A DNA stretch of 64,000 bases from the NCBI RefSeq assembly GCF_013371495.1, contig NZ_JABWTA010000001.1, forward strand, positions 1,116,001 through 1,180,000, given 5' to 3'. Positions 52,985-60,128 of this stretch are shown piece by piece (the first letter of the stretch is position 1; each line of letters starts with the position of its first letter). The notes below the pieces were generated by a model. The model was not told where the DNA came from. It was given only the letters and a program-made list of their open reading frames with translations, and ran no database searches. Made by a program: the position numbers and the translations under genes. Origin of the DNA: Altererythrobacter lutimaris (GTDB lineage Bacteria > Pseudomonadota > Alphaproteobacteria > Sphingomonadales > Sphingomonadaceae).

Positions 52985-54361
52985 TCAGTGAGACCGTACC
53001 TTTATGCTGTGCAGGTCAAGGCTGCCCGTATCAACTCGCAAGCAAATCATTGATGATCCTGAAGAGGCCTCGCCGATTTGGCCATTCAAGGCAGGACTGA
53101 GCAATTCCGGCCGGTCAATCAGCTTGTACTCGACAACCTTAATGTTGTTGAGCCAATGCTGGGCGACTTTATCCTCCACCCTGATCTCAGCCGTGTTCCA
53201 TTCACCGACTGGATTGATCCGCATGATCGGATAAGGCTCGGAGAGGTTCGTGGCCAGGATGGCGCCCCGCAGGGAACCGACCTCGCGTCCGCCATCGGTG
53301 TAAAAAAAAGAATCAAGGTCGTCGCTGCGACCTGTGATGCGGTACCGGGGAGCGATGACTTTTTCTCCTCGTGCTAGCTCGCAGGAGTTGGTGAGGTACG
53401 CTATCGAAGCCTCGGTTCCTTCGGCGACACGAAATACCCACTTGACGGAGAAGTTCTGCTTCTGGTCGGTGAGAGATAGAGACCATAGGTCGCCAGCATG
53501 CAGTTTAGTGTAATGTTTTTCCTCGCCACCGGTCCGATCTGCAGTAGCGAAATCTCCCAAGCTTCCGGTTCGCACTGCTTCAATCATTCGCCAACCTTGT
53601 GAACGCTCCCACTCGGTTAAATGATTGGGACGGTAAGTGATATGCGGCGTCGAATAAATCGCCGGTGTTCGACTTTTTGCGAGGTTGTCGGTGAGCACCC
53701 TGAGCGAACGCCACGAGACGCTGTCTCCGGGGAAGCCACGAGCTCCACTTGCTTCGACACCATGCACTTGGAGGGCAATGTGTCCGTCGACAATTCGATC
53801 GTCGGTAATCCGCGCGCATGGCACGCCGTTCACAAACGTTGAAATCTCTGATCCGATTGCTTCGATCCGGTAATGGTTCCAATCATTTTTCCGATACTGA
53901 CCGATGCAAGCACGATTGATGTTCGGCGGATAGAGCCACCCCCAAGGCAAACCTTCAGCATAAAGCCCACCGGACCAGCCACGCGCGCCTGGGTCGATCT
54001 CCATCTGGTAGCCTTTGACACCGGAGTCGGAGCCTGGAGTGTCTTCCTCCGAGCGGAAGATAATTCCGGAATTGAGCACACCATCAATTCTGAACTCGGC
54101 CTCTAGAATGAAGTCTCCAAATCTCTGCTCGGATAAGAGAAACTCGCTGTCCTGCTTAGGCACCGCCGTCCCAATGATGATCCCATTTTCGACGCGGATG
54201 TTATGGTGGCCACCCGTCCGGGTCCATCCCGATAGGTCGTTCCCATTAAACAAAGACCGCCATTGAGCGTCCCCGGATGCTTGGTTTCCCGTGCATGCAT
54301 TCAAAGGGAGTGTGGCCAGAAGGGATAACGCGGCAGCGTGTCTTTTGGTTGGGAATACCAT
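52985..54361 (-). CDS. Two-domain DUF1080 lipoprotein (3-keto-glycoside hydrolase-like)
   Basis: A 458-residue lipoprotein (lipobox LNAC) with two concanavalin-like DUF1080 domains. The first is at about 35-230 (WRSLFNGNDLSGWTRTGGHHNIRVENGIIIG pattern, NSGIIFRS, WNHYRIEAIG); the second, more diverged, is at about 280-455. DUF1080 proteins include 3-keto-disaccharide hydrolases; others bind sugars. No 3-dehydrogenase partner is seen nearby, so its role could be cleavage or binding of the glycan. ATG 54361 follows AAGGG. Confidence 0.8.
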   Translation of the reverse strand: MVFPTKRHAAALSLLATLPLNACTGNQASGDAQWRSLFNGNDLSGWTRTGGHHNIRVENGIIIGTAVPKQDSEFLLSEQRFGDFILEAEFRIDGVLNSGIIFRSEEDTPGSDSGVKGYQMEIDPGARGWSGGLYAEGLPWGWLYPPNINRACIGQYRKNDWNHYRIEAIGSEISTFVNGVPCARITDDRIVDGHIALQVHGVEASGARGFPGDSVSWRSLRVLTDNLAKSRTPAIYSTPHITYRPNHLTEWERSQGWRMIEAVRTGSLGDFATADRTGGEEKHYTKLHAGDLWSLSLTDQKQNFSVKWVFRVAEGTEASIAYLTNSCELARGEKVIAPRYRITGRSDDLDSFFYTDGGREVGSLRGAILATNLSEPYPIMRINPVGEWNTAEIRVEDKVAQHWLNNIKVVEYKLIDRPELLSPALNGQIGEASSGSSMICLRVDTGSLDLHSIKVRSH

Positions 54362-54412
54362 ATGCTTTGCCCTTCTCACCGATCAACACCGGCCTTCACG
54401 CAAAACCGTTTG

Positions 54413-54690
54413 CTAAGCAATTCGGTAATGCGGAGGCTCCATTTGCCAGGGTACGAACGCAAGGTTACCCATTGCCAGAGCTTCTGATTTGAAACTCGCG
54501 CGCGCCATGGGCCTTTCAGTAAGACTTCGGATGACCCTTCGACAGATCTGTCTTGCGCGACACCGTCGAGCCGGGGTGAAATGTTGAAGTCCATGTCCCC
54601 ACAAACGCAGAACCGATCTCGCGGCAAGGTCGATCAGGACAGGTAATTGCGGAGCATACAACGGGATACATCGGCTGGCCCGAAGCAATG
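54413..54690 (-). pseudogene. Decayed C-terminal fragment of altronate dehydratase (uxaA-like)
   Basis: Minus-strand translation in two frames recovers the end of UxaA. PQLPVLIDLAAR resembles KPAPCIKLASNR, GDMDFNISPRLDGV resembles EDMDFDCSPALDGV, and FKSEALAMGNLAFVPWQM resembles KSEALGLGDLEFVPWQM of the intact gene at 31805. At least one frameshift separates the pieces and the N-terminal four fifths are missing. It fills the gap between receptor 2 and the DUF1080 gene. Confidence 0.82.
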
Positions 54691-54717
54691 AAGGGCTTTG
54701 GATTGCCAAGCTGATCT

Positions 54718-56946
54718 TCAAAAACTGAAGGTAACCTGCGCTCCATACGTGCGCGGGTCGCCAGCATAGACGAAGTACCCACCTCCGCCAAAGTTAGGAA
54801 TGTCACCTCCTGAAATCAGGTATCGCTCCTCAAACAGGTTTTCCGCGTATAGATTGAACCCGAAACCACCCACCCGAAAACCGGCACGCAGATTGACCAA
54901 GGTCAGTGGACCTTGAGTCAAGTTGGGATCTAGATCTGTGTTGAGGAACACGCTTGAGCGATAAAGGAGCTCTGCTTGACCAAAGACATCGACTGTGTCG
55001 CTAACGGGACGATCATATCGCGCTGAAGCAGAGATGTTCCACTCGGGCGTGTTTGGAAGGGGCCGACCGGACAGATCCTGTGTCCCAGTTACGGGGTCGA
55101 ATCCCGGGTTTGGAGCAGTCGGATCCGTCGCGTTGAGGTTCTGCTGAAAAGCATTGGCAACAGCGCCCACAAAATCCGCATAGGTCGCTTCGGTGTATGC
55201 CGCCGCTATGTTGAACGTAAGACCGTCAGCTGGGTTTATTTGGGCGTCGAACTCAACACCGTAGGATTCTAGGGCGCCCACATTGGTTAGAATTTGCGCA
55301 TCTGTTGTGGCGTCGAACTGCGATGCCTGAAAATCCTCGAACTCCGTCAGAAAGACAGCAATGTTCATAGTCGCCAAGCCGTCGAATAGCGTGCTCTTCA
55401 AGCCAACTTCGTAGTTTGTCGAGGTCTCGGGCGCGAATTGCGTCGGCCGCGGTGGGTCGAACCGTGCGTTTGGAGCATTGGTGCCACCCGATTTGTATCC
55501 GGTCGCGACCGTCGCGTAAGCCATCAGGTCGGGGTTCGGAAAGAACTGCAGGCCGGCAGTCCAAGTCACGACCTGATCTTCAAACGTCTCGCTCTCATCG
55601 AATTCCTGGAACCCAATCAGAAAAGCCAGAGGCGTGTTCTGCGTAACATCTGTCTGCCGCTTGAATTCGTCCGTGTAACGCAATCCTGCAAAAATGTTGA
55701 AGCGATCATCGGCGAACCGGTAATTGCCATGCGCAAAGAACGAATAGGACTCGTTGAAGAAACTCGAAGTCCTCACCTCCCCCTGACCATTGAGAGCGCC
55801 CCCAGCAAGCGCCGACCCAACCTGCGTGCGCAGGTTGTTGTCGAGTTGCTTGTTGAAATAGAAGAAGCCGGCAACGTAGTTGAAGGGCTGATCATCAGGC
55901 GACGCAATCCGGATTTCCTGAGTCCAGTGCTCACTCACCGGGTTTGATTCGAGCACGGGAAGGAAGTCCACGGCACTAAAATCGCCATCCTGGTTCCGAA
56001 AGTTTTCGAAGTTGCGGTACGCAGCGATCCAGGTAAGCGTATGATCGCCCAGCTGAATGTTGGCTTCACCGGACAACCCCCAGCGCTCTGCTTGCACCAC
56101 ACCATCGGTGTTTTGAGCAACTTCGAAATCAAACGGGCTGTCCAAACGATCGCCACCAGGACCTAACTCATCGTCTTTGCCGTAGTCCCCGGAGAGGACA
56201 AGAGAGAACTCGTCGGAAGGCTCGAACAAGATTTTGCCGCGTACGCCCCAACGGTCTCGATTACGCAGTTCTGAGCCGGTCAACGTGTTCGTGTAGAACC
56301 CGTCACGCTCATTTCGAAATCCGCTTACGCGGACGGCCACCGTGTCGCCGATCAAAGGCCCACTAATGGTTCCTCCGACCTGCAGCTCGTCGAAATTACC
56401 ATAAGAGGCGCGGAAATCGCCCTCCCAATCAAAGCTCGGGTTCTTCGTAATGAAATGCACGATGCCCGCAGGTGAGTTTTTGCCGAACAGAGTGCCCTGT
56501 GGCCCGCGCAACACTTCGACCCGCTCAATGTCTACGAAATCACCGACACCATTCCCGGTCCTGTCCATGAACACGCCATCGACGAAAATACCGACCGAGG
56601 GATCAAGCTCGTTGTTGCGCCCGGATGTACCGAAACCACGGATCGCGACTGTACCATCGCGATCACTTGCTCCGGTCTGAAATTGCAACGAAGGAACGAG
56701 CCGCTCAAGGTCTTCAAACCCTGTTGTCTGGGTGTTGGCCAATTGCTCGCCTGTCACAGCCGCAATAGATATCGGCACATCTTGCAGGCTCTGCTCGCGC
56801 CGCTGAGCCGTAACGACGATGGTATTTCCGCTCGGTGGCGCAGCTTCGTCGGCGCCATCCAGATCTTGCGCAATTGAGGGGCTGGCAAACGCAAGAGCCG
56901 CCCCCGATACACCTGTTAGAGCCGCCATTCTCGCTGCATGCGCCAT
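54718..56946 (-). CDS. TonB-dependent receptor 2 of the glycan island
   Basis: A 742-residue receptor with signal peptide MAHAARMAALTGVSGAALAF.. (cut after SIAQ), plug start NTIVVTAQRREQSLQDVPISIAAV, FGKNSPAGIVHFITKNP, and a barrel ending TYGAQVTFSF. Beyond the signal peptide it is only distantly like receptor 1, so the two probably take different ligands. The ribosome site (GAGGGAAGTGAT before ATG) and the upstream operator are also shared with receptor 1. Confidence 0.92.
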   Translation of the reverse strand: MAHAARMAALTGVSGAALAFASPSIAQDLDGADEAAPPSGNTIVVTAQRREQSLQDVPISIAAVTGEQLANTQTTGFEDLERLVPSLQFQTGASDRDGTVAIRGFGTSGRNNELDPSVGIFVDGVFMDRTGNGVGDFVDIERVEVLRGPQGTLFGKNSPAGIVHFITKNPSFDWEGDFRASYGNFDELQVGGTISGPLIGDTVAVRVSGFRNERDGFYTNTLTGSELRNRDRWGVRGKILFEPSDEFSLVLSGDYGKDDELGPGGDRLDSPFDFEVAQNTDGVVQAERWGLSGEANIQLGDHTLTWIAAYRNFENFRNQDGDFSAVDFLPVLESNPVSEHWTQEIRIASPDDQPFNYVAGFFYFNKQLDNNLRTQVGSALAGGALNGQGEVRTSSFFNESYSFFAHGNYRFADDRFNIFAGLRYTDEFKRQTDVTQNTPLAFLIGFQEFDESETFEDQVVTWTAGLQFFPNPDLMAYATVATGYKSGGTNAPNARFDPPRPTQFAPETSTNYEVGLKSTLFDGLATMNIAVFLTEFEDFQASQFDATTDAQILTNVGALESYGVEFDAQINPADGLTFNIAAAYTEATYADFVGAVANAFQQNLNATDPTAPNPGFDPVTGTQDLSGRPLPNTPEWNISASARYDRPVSDTVDVFGQAELLYRSSVFLNTDLDPNLTQGPLTLVNLRAGFRVGGFGFNLYAENLFEERYLISGGDIPNFGGGGYFVYAGDPRTYGAQVTFSF

Positions 56947-57010
56947 ATCACTTCCCTCAACAAACCTAGGATTTTTCCATTGTGAGCCTTGTCTGTCGAT
57001 CTCTGCGTTT

Positions 57011-57031
57011 TGTCAATGAAATAATGTTTCA
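57011..57031 (-). promoter_or_regulatory. IclR-type operator over a TTGACA box, receptor 2
   Basis: TGAAATAATGTTTCA at 57017-57031, with GTTTTGTCAA to its left and its centre 78 bases before the receptor start. Confidence 0.7.
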
Positions 57032-57222
57032 GTTTCGTTTCAGCCATAACGATAGAGATAAAGCGAAGCATTGTGCCCTCGCGTGGCTGGCGATGAACGG
57101 TCGGTAAGAAACGATCTGCAAACTGAGATTGTGGCGTTGTAGAAGCGCTTCAGTCAGCCAACCAATACAGTGCGCCGAATTGCGCTAACTCGTGATGCCA
57201 TGCGATTACGTCGATCGGTCTC

Positions 57223-57480
57223 TTATCGGGTCTCGGGTCTGGAGTTGGCGACCGTTTGAACCCAACTCTGGACTTCTGATTCGACCCAAACCGTACAACG
57301 TGGACCTAATGAGCGAGATGCCGGGAAACGCCCTTCTTTCATTCTCTGAAAGATGGCGGTCCGCTTTAAGCCGACGCGTTCCATGACCTCAGGCAGCCGT
57401 AGCAATCGCTCGGGAGGCTCGGAGATGCCTCCCGATTGGCTCTCCTGCAGATCGCTTATCGGGCCATGCTGCTCAACCAT
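57223..57480 (-). CDS. AlpA-family excisionase/regulator
   Basis: An 85-residue protein with a winged MerR-like helix-turn-helix: LLRLPEVMERVGLKRTAIF, then MKEGRFPASRSLGPRCTVWVESEV. AlpA proteins regulate integrase genes or act as excisionases of P4-like elements. Last of three small leftward genes near the tRNA end of the island. The matching integrase is absent. Confidence 0.75.
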   Translation of the reverse strand: MVEQHGPISDLQESQSGGISEPPERLLRLPEVMERVGLKRTAIFQRMKEGRFPASRSLGPRCTVWVESEVQSWVQTVANSRPETR

Positions 57481-57499
57481 CAGCGATCCCGCATGCGTT

Positions 57500-57697
57500 C
57501 TAGATGTAGAGCGCGTCCCGTCGTTCTAGATCGCCAATATGATAGGACAGCAGTCGTGCGAGCCGTCTCGCCGTTCCAGTTGCCCAGCCCGGACGAACTT
57601 CTTGCAGCCGGGACCCGAGCTCACAGGTCATCGCAACAGGTAGCGCAGCTAGGAACTTCCCGAGGAAGTCGCCGATCTCGGTATCGGTCCAGTGCAA
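57500..57697 (-). CDS. Hypothetical 65-residue protein
   Basis: Small frame with a TTG start, three bases after the stop of the upstream helix-turn-helix gene and 19 before the AlpA gene. That tight spacing is its main support. It has a Leu/Ala-rich middle and an Arg-rich end, and I do not recognise a family. Confidence 0.45.
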   Translation of the reverse strand: MHWTDTEIGDFLGKFLAALPVAMTCELGSRLQEVRPGWATGTARRLARLLSYHIGDLERRDALYI

Positions 57698-57700
57698 CGC

Positions 57701-57955
57701 CTAGTCTGCATCGGTGAGAATGAAAAAGACCAGAGCGAACTTTGGATCAACTCCGCAAGCACTCAAAATGCATGATGCTTCGGCAAGTGTCGCAGCCCGT
57801 TCGCCGGTCAGGATTCGGCGCAATGTATCCTTGTGGATCGATGTTTGCCGAGAAATCTCGATGCGAGTCTTGCCGCTATTCGAGACATTGGCCGCCAGCA
57901 AGCTGGAAAGGCCTTCGTGCGACTCTTCGCCTTCGGATTTGTCGGGACTGACCAA
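57701..57955 (-). CDS. Small helix-turn-helix (Cro/C1-like) protein
   Basis: An 84-residue protein whose middle (RIEISRQTSIHKDTLRRILTGERAATLAEASCILSACG pattern) reads as a Cro/C1-type helix-turn-helix. The start is a TTG with AGGA seven bases upstream. Together with AlpA it forms a control module typical of integrative elements. Confidence 0.6.
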   Translation of the reverse strand: MVSPDKSEGEESHEGLSSLLAANVSNSGKTRIEISRQTSIHKDTLRRILTGERAATLAEASCILSACGVDPKFALVFFILTDAD

Positions 57956-58451
57956 TGGACTTTCCTAAGGGTTACTCAACAAAGACTCGCGCTAGCCGAG
58001 GAGGAAGACTGTAGAAAAGAGGAAAGAACATAGAAGGAACATATAGGAAGTAAAGATTCACAGCGGGGGCGTGATTCGCGCAGAATCCGGTCTTGGGCGC
58101 GCGATTCCCGTCCACTCTCGCGCGGATCGCGGTCAGCGAAGCGCGAGACAGCAGTCCGGTTGCGCAACTTGCGGTGATTGGCAGCAAAATGTCGCTTTTT
58201 GCTAGGTCGATTGCCAGCCCGCTCCGCTTTGCGTTTTCCTACACCCAGCCTTTCAATCGAGGAAAGAACATACAGCGAACGCATCGCTGCCATTGTTCGA
58301 TACGGAGTACCTCCATAACCAAAGGAACAATCCAATTTGCACGACCCATGTAAGGCACGGAGTACCGCGTTCACAGACCGGGAATGAGCGGAATACGGAG
58401 AGGTTAAGGGGCCACGCGAACGACAGTGCATCACTGTAGCAATACAGCATG
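57956..58451. other. Non-coding end of the island, with GAACATA repeats
   Basis: About 500 bases next to the tRNA without a convincing gene. GAGGAAAGAACATA occurs at 58019-58032 and 58259-58272, and GAACATA once more near 58038. The repeats could be arm sites for a recombinase. Confidence 0.55.
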
Positions 58452-58453
58452 CC

Positions 58454-58530
58454 TGGTAGCGGAGGAGGGACTCGAACCCCCGACACATGGATTATGATTC
58501 CACTGCTCTAACCACCTGAGCTACTCCGCC
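58454..58530 (-). tRNA. tRNA-Met (anticodon CAT), with encoded CCA
   Basis: Folds as a 77-base cloverleaf on the minus strand: acceptor GGCGGAG with CTCCGCT (G1-U72 wobble), D-arm GTAGCTCAGGTGGTTAGAGC, anticodon loop ATCATAA with CAT, T-arm GGGGGTTCGAGTCCCTC, and ACCA at the end. The G1-U72 pair and sequence match elongator tRNA-Met of alphaproteobacteria; the initiator has a C1-A72 mismatch instead. Its 3' end is the attachment site of the island. Confidence 0.93.
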
Positions 58531-58622
58531 CCGAAAGGCATGTCAGTGAGGGAAAGCCCTGCATGACAGGCGGCGCGTTTAGGGCCGCTTGCGCCCATGG
58601 TCAACACCCGTTTGCATGGACG

Positions 58623-59141
58623 CTACAACGCCTCGTTGCCGCGGAACGAGGAGGCCTTGACCAAATCCCACGGACCTCCCTGATAGAGATGCAATTCAAG
58701 CGCAGGGAATGTGAATGAGCGTGGTTCCAATTCAGATACCAATTGCGCCTGAAGTGCGCGCGCCTTTTCCTTGGTTACCTTGTTCTGGATGGTGATGTGC
58801 GGGCGCGGTTCGTAGAGGTCCTGCGCTGTCAGGCTACCGTGGAAATGGTCTGCAATCATGTCGCGCAATGTGAGCAATTGTGGGGCCTCAAGCGCAATGG
58901 CAGTGCCTTTACCGAGATCCATCACACCCTTGATCTCTGCAGCTGGTGCAGCGAATTCACCAGCAATTCGAGGCAAATAGTCCTTCACCTCCTCGAGCAA
59001 GGACGGCGCAAACGAATGGAACATCGTGACATGTGCATGGAGATGATTGCGCTCGGGTGGATAGTGAGTCCGGCGCAATCCCTCTGCCCAGCCCTGAATG
59101 TCCGGTGGGAGCTTCGCAGTGACAATAAACGGATTAGCCAT
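58623..59141 (-). CDS. 2'-5' RNA ligase superfamily protein
   Basis: A 172-residue protein with the two HxT/S-x motifs of the 2H phosphoesterase fold: HVTM in HLHAHVTMFH and HITI in RPHITIQNK. Such proteins act on 2',5'-linked or cyclic RNA phosphates. ATG 59141 lies 14 bases after mltG; the longer frame overlaps mltG and is rejected. Confidence 0.82.
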   Translation of the reverse strand: MANPFIVTAKLPPDIQGWAEGLRRTHYPPERNHLHAHVTMFHSFAPSLLEEVKDYLPRIAGEFAAPAAEIKGVMDLGKGTAIALEAPQLLTLRDMIADHFHGSLTAQDLYEPRPHITIQNKVTKEKARALQAQLVSELEPRSFTFPALELHLYQGGPWDLVKASSFRGNEAL

Positions 59142-59155
59142 GAGCTTTTCTGAGC

Positions 59156-60121
59156 TCAGATACCGTTCTCTGCGCGGAAGCGGCGCCATTCGGCGACATT
59201 GCGGTTATGCTCCTCCAGCGTATCGGCAAACACATGCCCGCCGCTGCCGTCTGCGACGTAGTAAAGCGCGGTGGTCTCGTCCGGATCGAGCGCAGCCTTG
59301 ATCGCAGCCCGGCTTGGATTGGTGATCGGGCCAATTGGCAGCCCTGAAATAGCACGTGTGTTGTACGGGTTGGGGTCGCGCAGTTCCGACACACGGATCA
59401 TGCGGCCAAGGGGTTTGCCCTTCGTAATAGGATAAATCGTGGTTGCATCCGCGCCCAACATCATTCCGATCCGGATGCGGTTGGATAGGACACCCGAAAC
59501 CTTTGCTAGTTCTTGCTTGTCCTGCGTCTCTTTCTCGATGATCGACGCAAGGATCACCGCTTCTTTCTTTGATTTGACCGCAGCATCAGCGCTGCGTTGC
59601 TCCCAAGCCTCGTCTAAATACGATCCCATCGCGCGCTTCATACGAGCAAGGACCGCAGCACGTGCCTCTCCGCGCTCAAAATCGTAAGTCTCGGGCAAGA
59701 CTGAGCCCTCTGGCGGAACGTCGATCTCGCCCGTCAGCAAGTCTTCCGCCATCAGGCGCTCGAAGACCATGATAGACGGCATGCCCTCAGGGATAGTCAC
59801 AAACCTGCGGATGACCTGCCCAGTCTGAAAGGCACGCAGGATTGCAGACTGATCCATGCCCGGCGTCAATTGAAACTCGCCGGCCTGAATAGGATCGCCG
59901 CTTCCGAAAACGCGCGCATGCATCAAAAAGCCGTCAGCAGAAGTGATCAGACCCTCTTCTTCCAATTCGCGCGCGACGCTGGTCAGCGACGAGCCTGGCG
60001 AAATAATGAAAGCGGTTTCTTCTTGCACGGACGCTGCGCCAAACATCGTGGTCGCAAGCAGTGCGCCAGCGGCCACGAGGGCGAACAAAACGGCCGCGAG
60101 GATACAGCCGATTTTCTTCAT
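59156..60121 (-). CDS. mltG: Endolytic murein transglycosylase
   Basis: A 321-residue inner-membrane protein with one N-terminal membrane anchor and a YceG-like domain. The catalytic Glu is in ILASIIEKET near 205; GADATTIYP, NPYNTRAISGLPIGPITNPS and HVFADTLEEHN are family motifs. It cuts nascent glycan strands and sets their length. Seven bases downstream of fabF, in the usual alphaproteobacterial order. Confidence 0.92.
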   Translation of the reverse strand: MKKIGCILAAVLFALVAAGALLATTMFGAASVQEETAFIISPGSSLTSVARELEEEGLITSADGFLMHARVFGSGDPIQAGEFQLTPGMDQSAILRAFQTGQVIRRFVTIPEGMPSIMVFERLMAEDLLTGEIDVPPEGSVLPETYDFERGEARAAVLARMKRAMGSYLDEAWEQRSADAAVKSKKEAVILASIIEKETQDKQELAKVSGVLSNRIRIGMMLGADATTIYPITKGKPLGRMIRVSELRDPNPYNTRAISGLPIGPITNPSRAAIKAALDPDETTALYYVADGSGGHVFADTLEEHNRNVAEWRRFRAENGI

Positions 60122-60128
60122 AAGCCGC

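Noticed and set aside
54400..54413. Palindrome GCAAAACCGTTTGC before the DUF1080 gene, LacI-like operator
   Set aside because: No LacI-family regulator in the window and only one copy; it also overlaps the uxaA relic.
57976..58488. 170-residue minus-strand frame over the tRNA-proximal gap
   Set aside because: Runs into the tRNA gene, is Ser/Arg/Cys-rich like random sequence, and has no ribosome site.
58454..58530. tRNA-Ile2 (CAT anticodon modified to lysidine)
   Set aside because: The G1-U72 pair and overall sequence fit alphaproteobacterial elongator tRNA-Met better.
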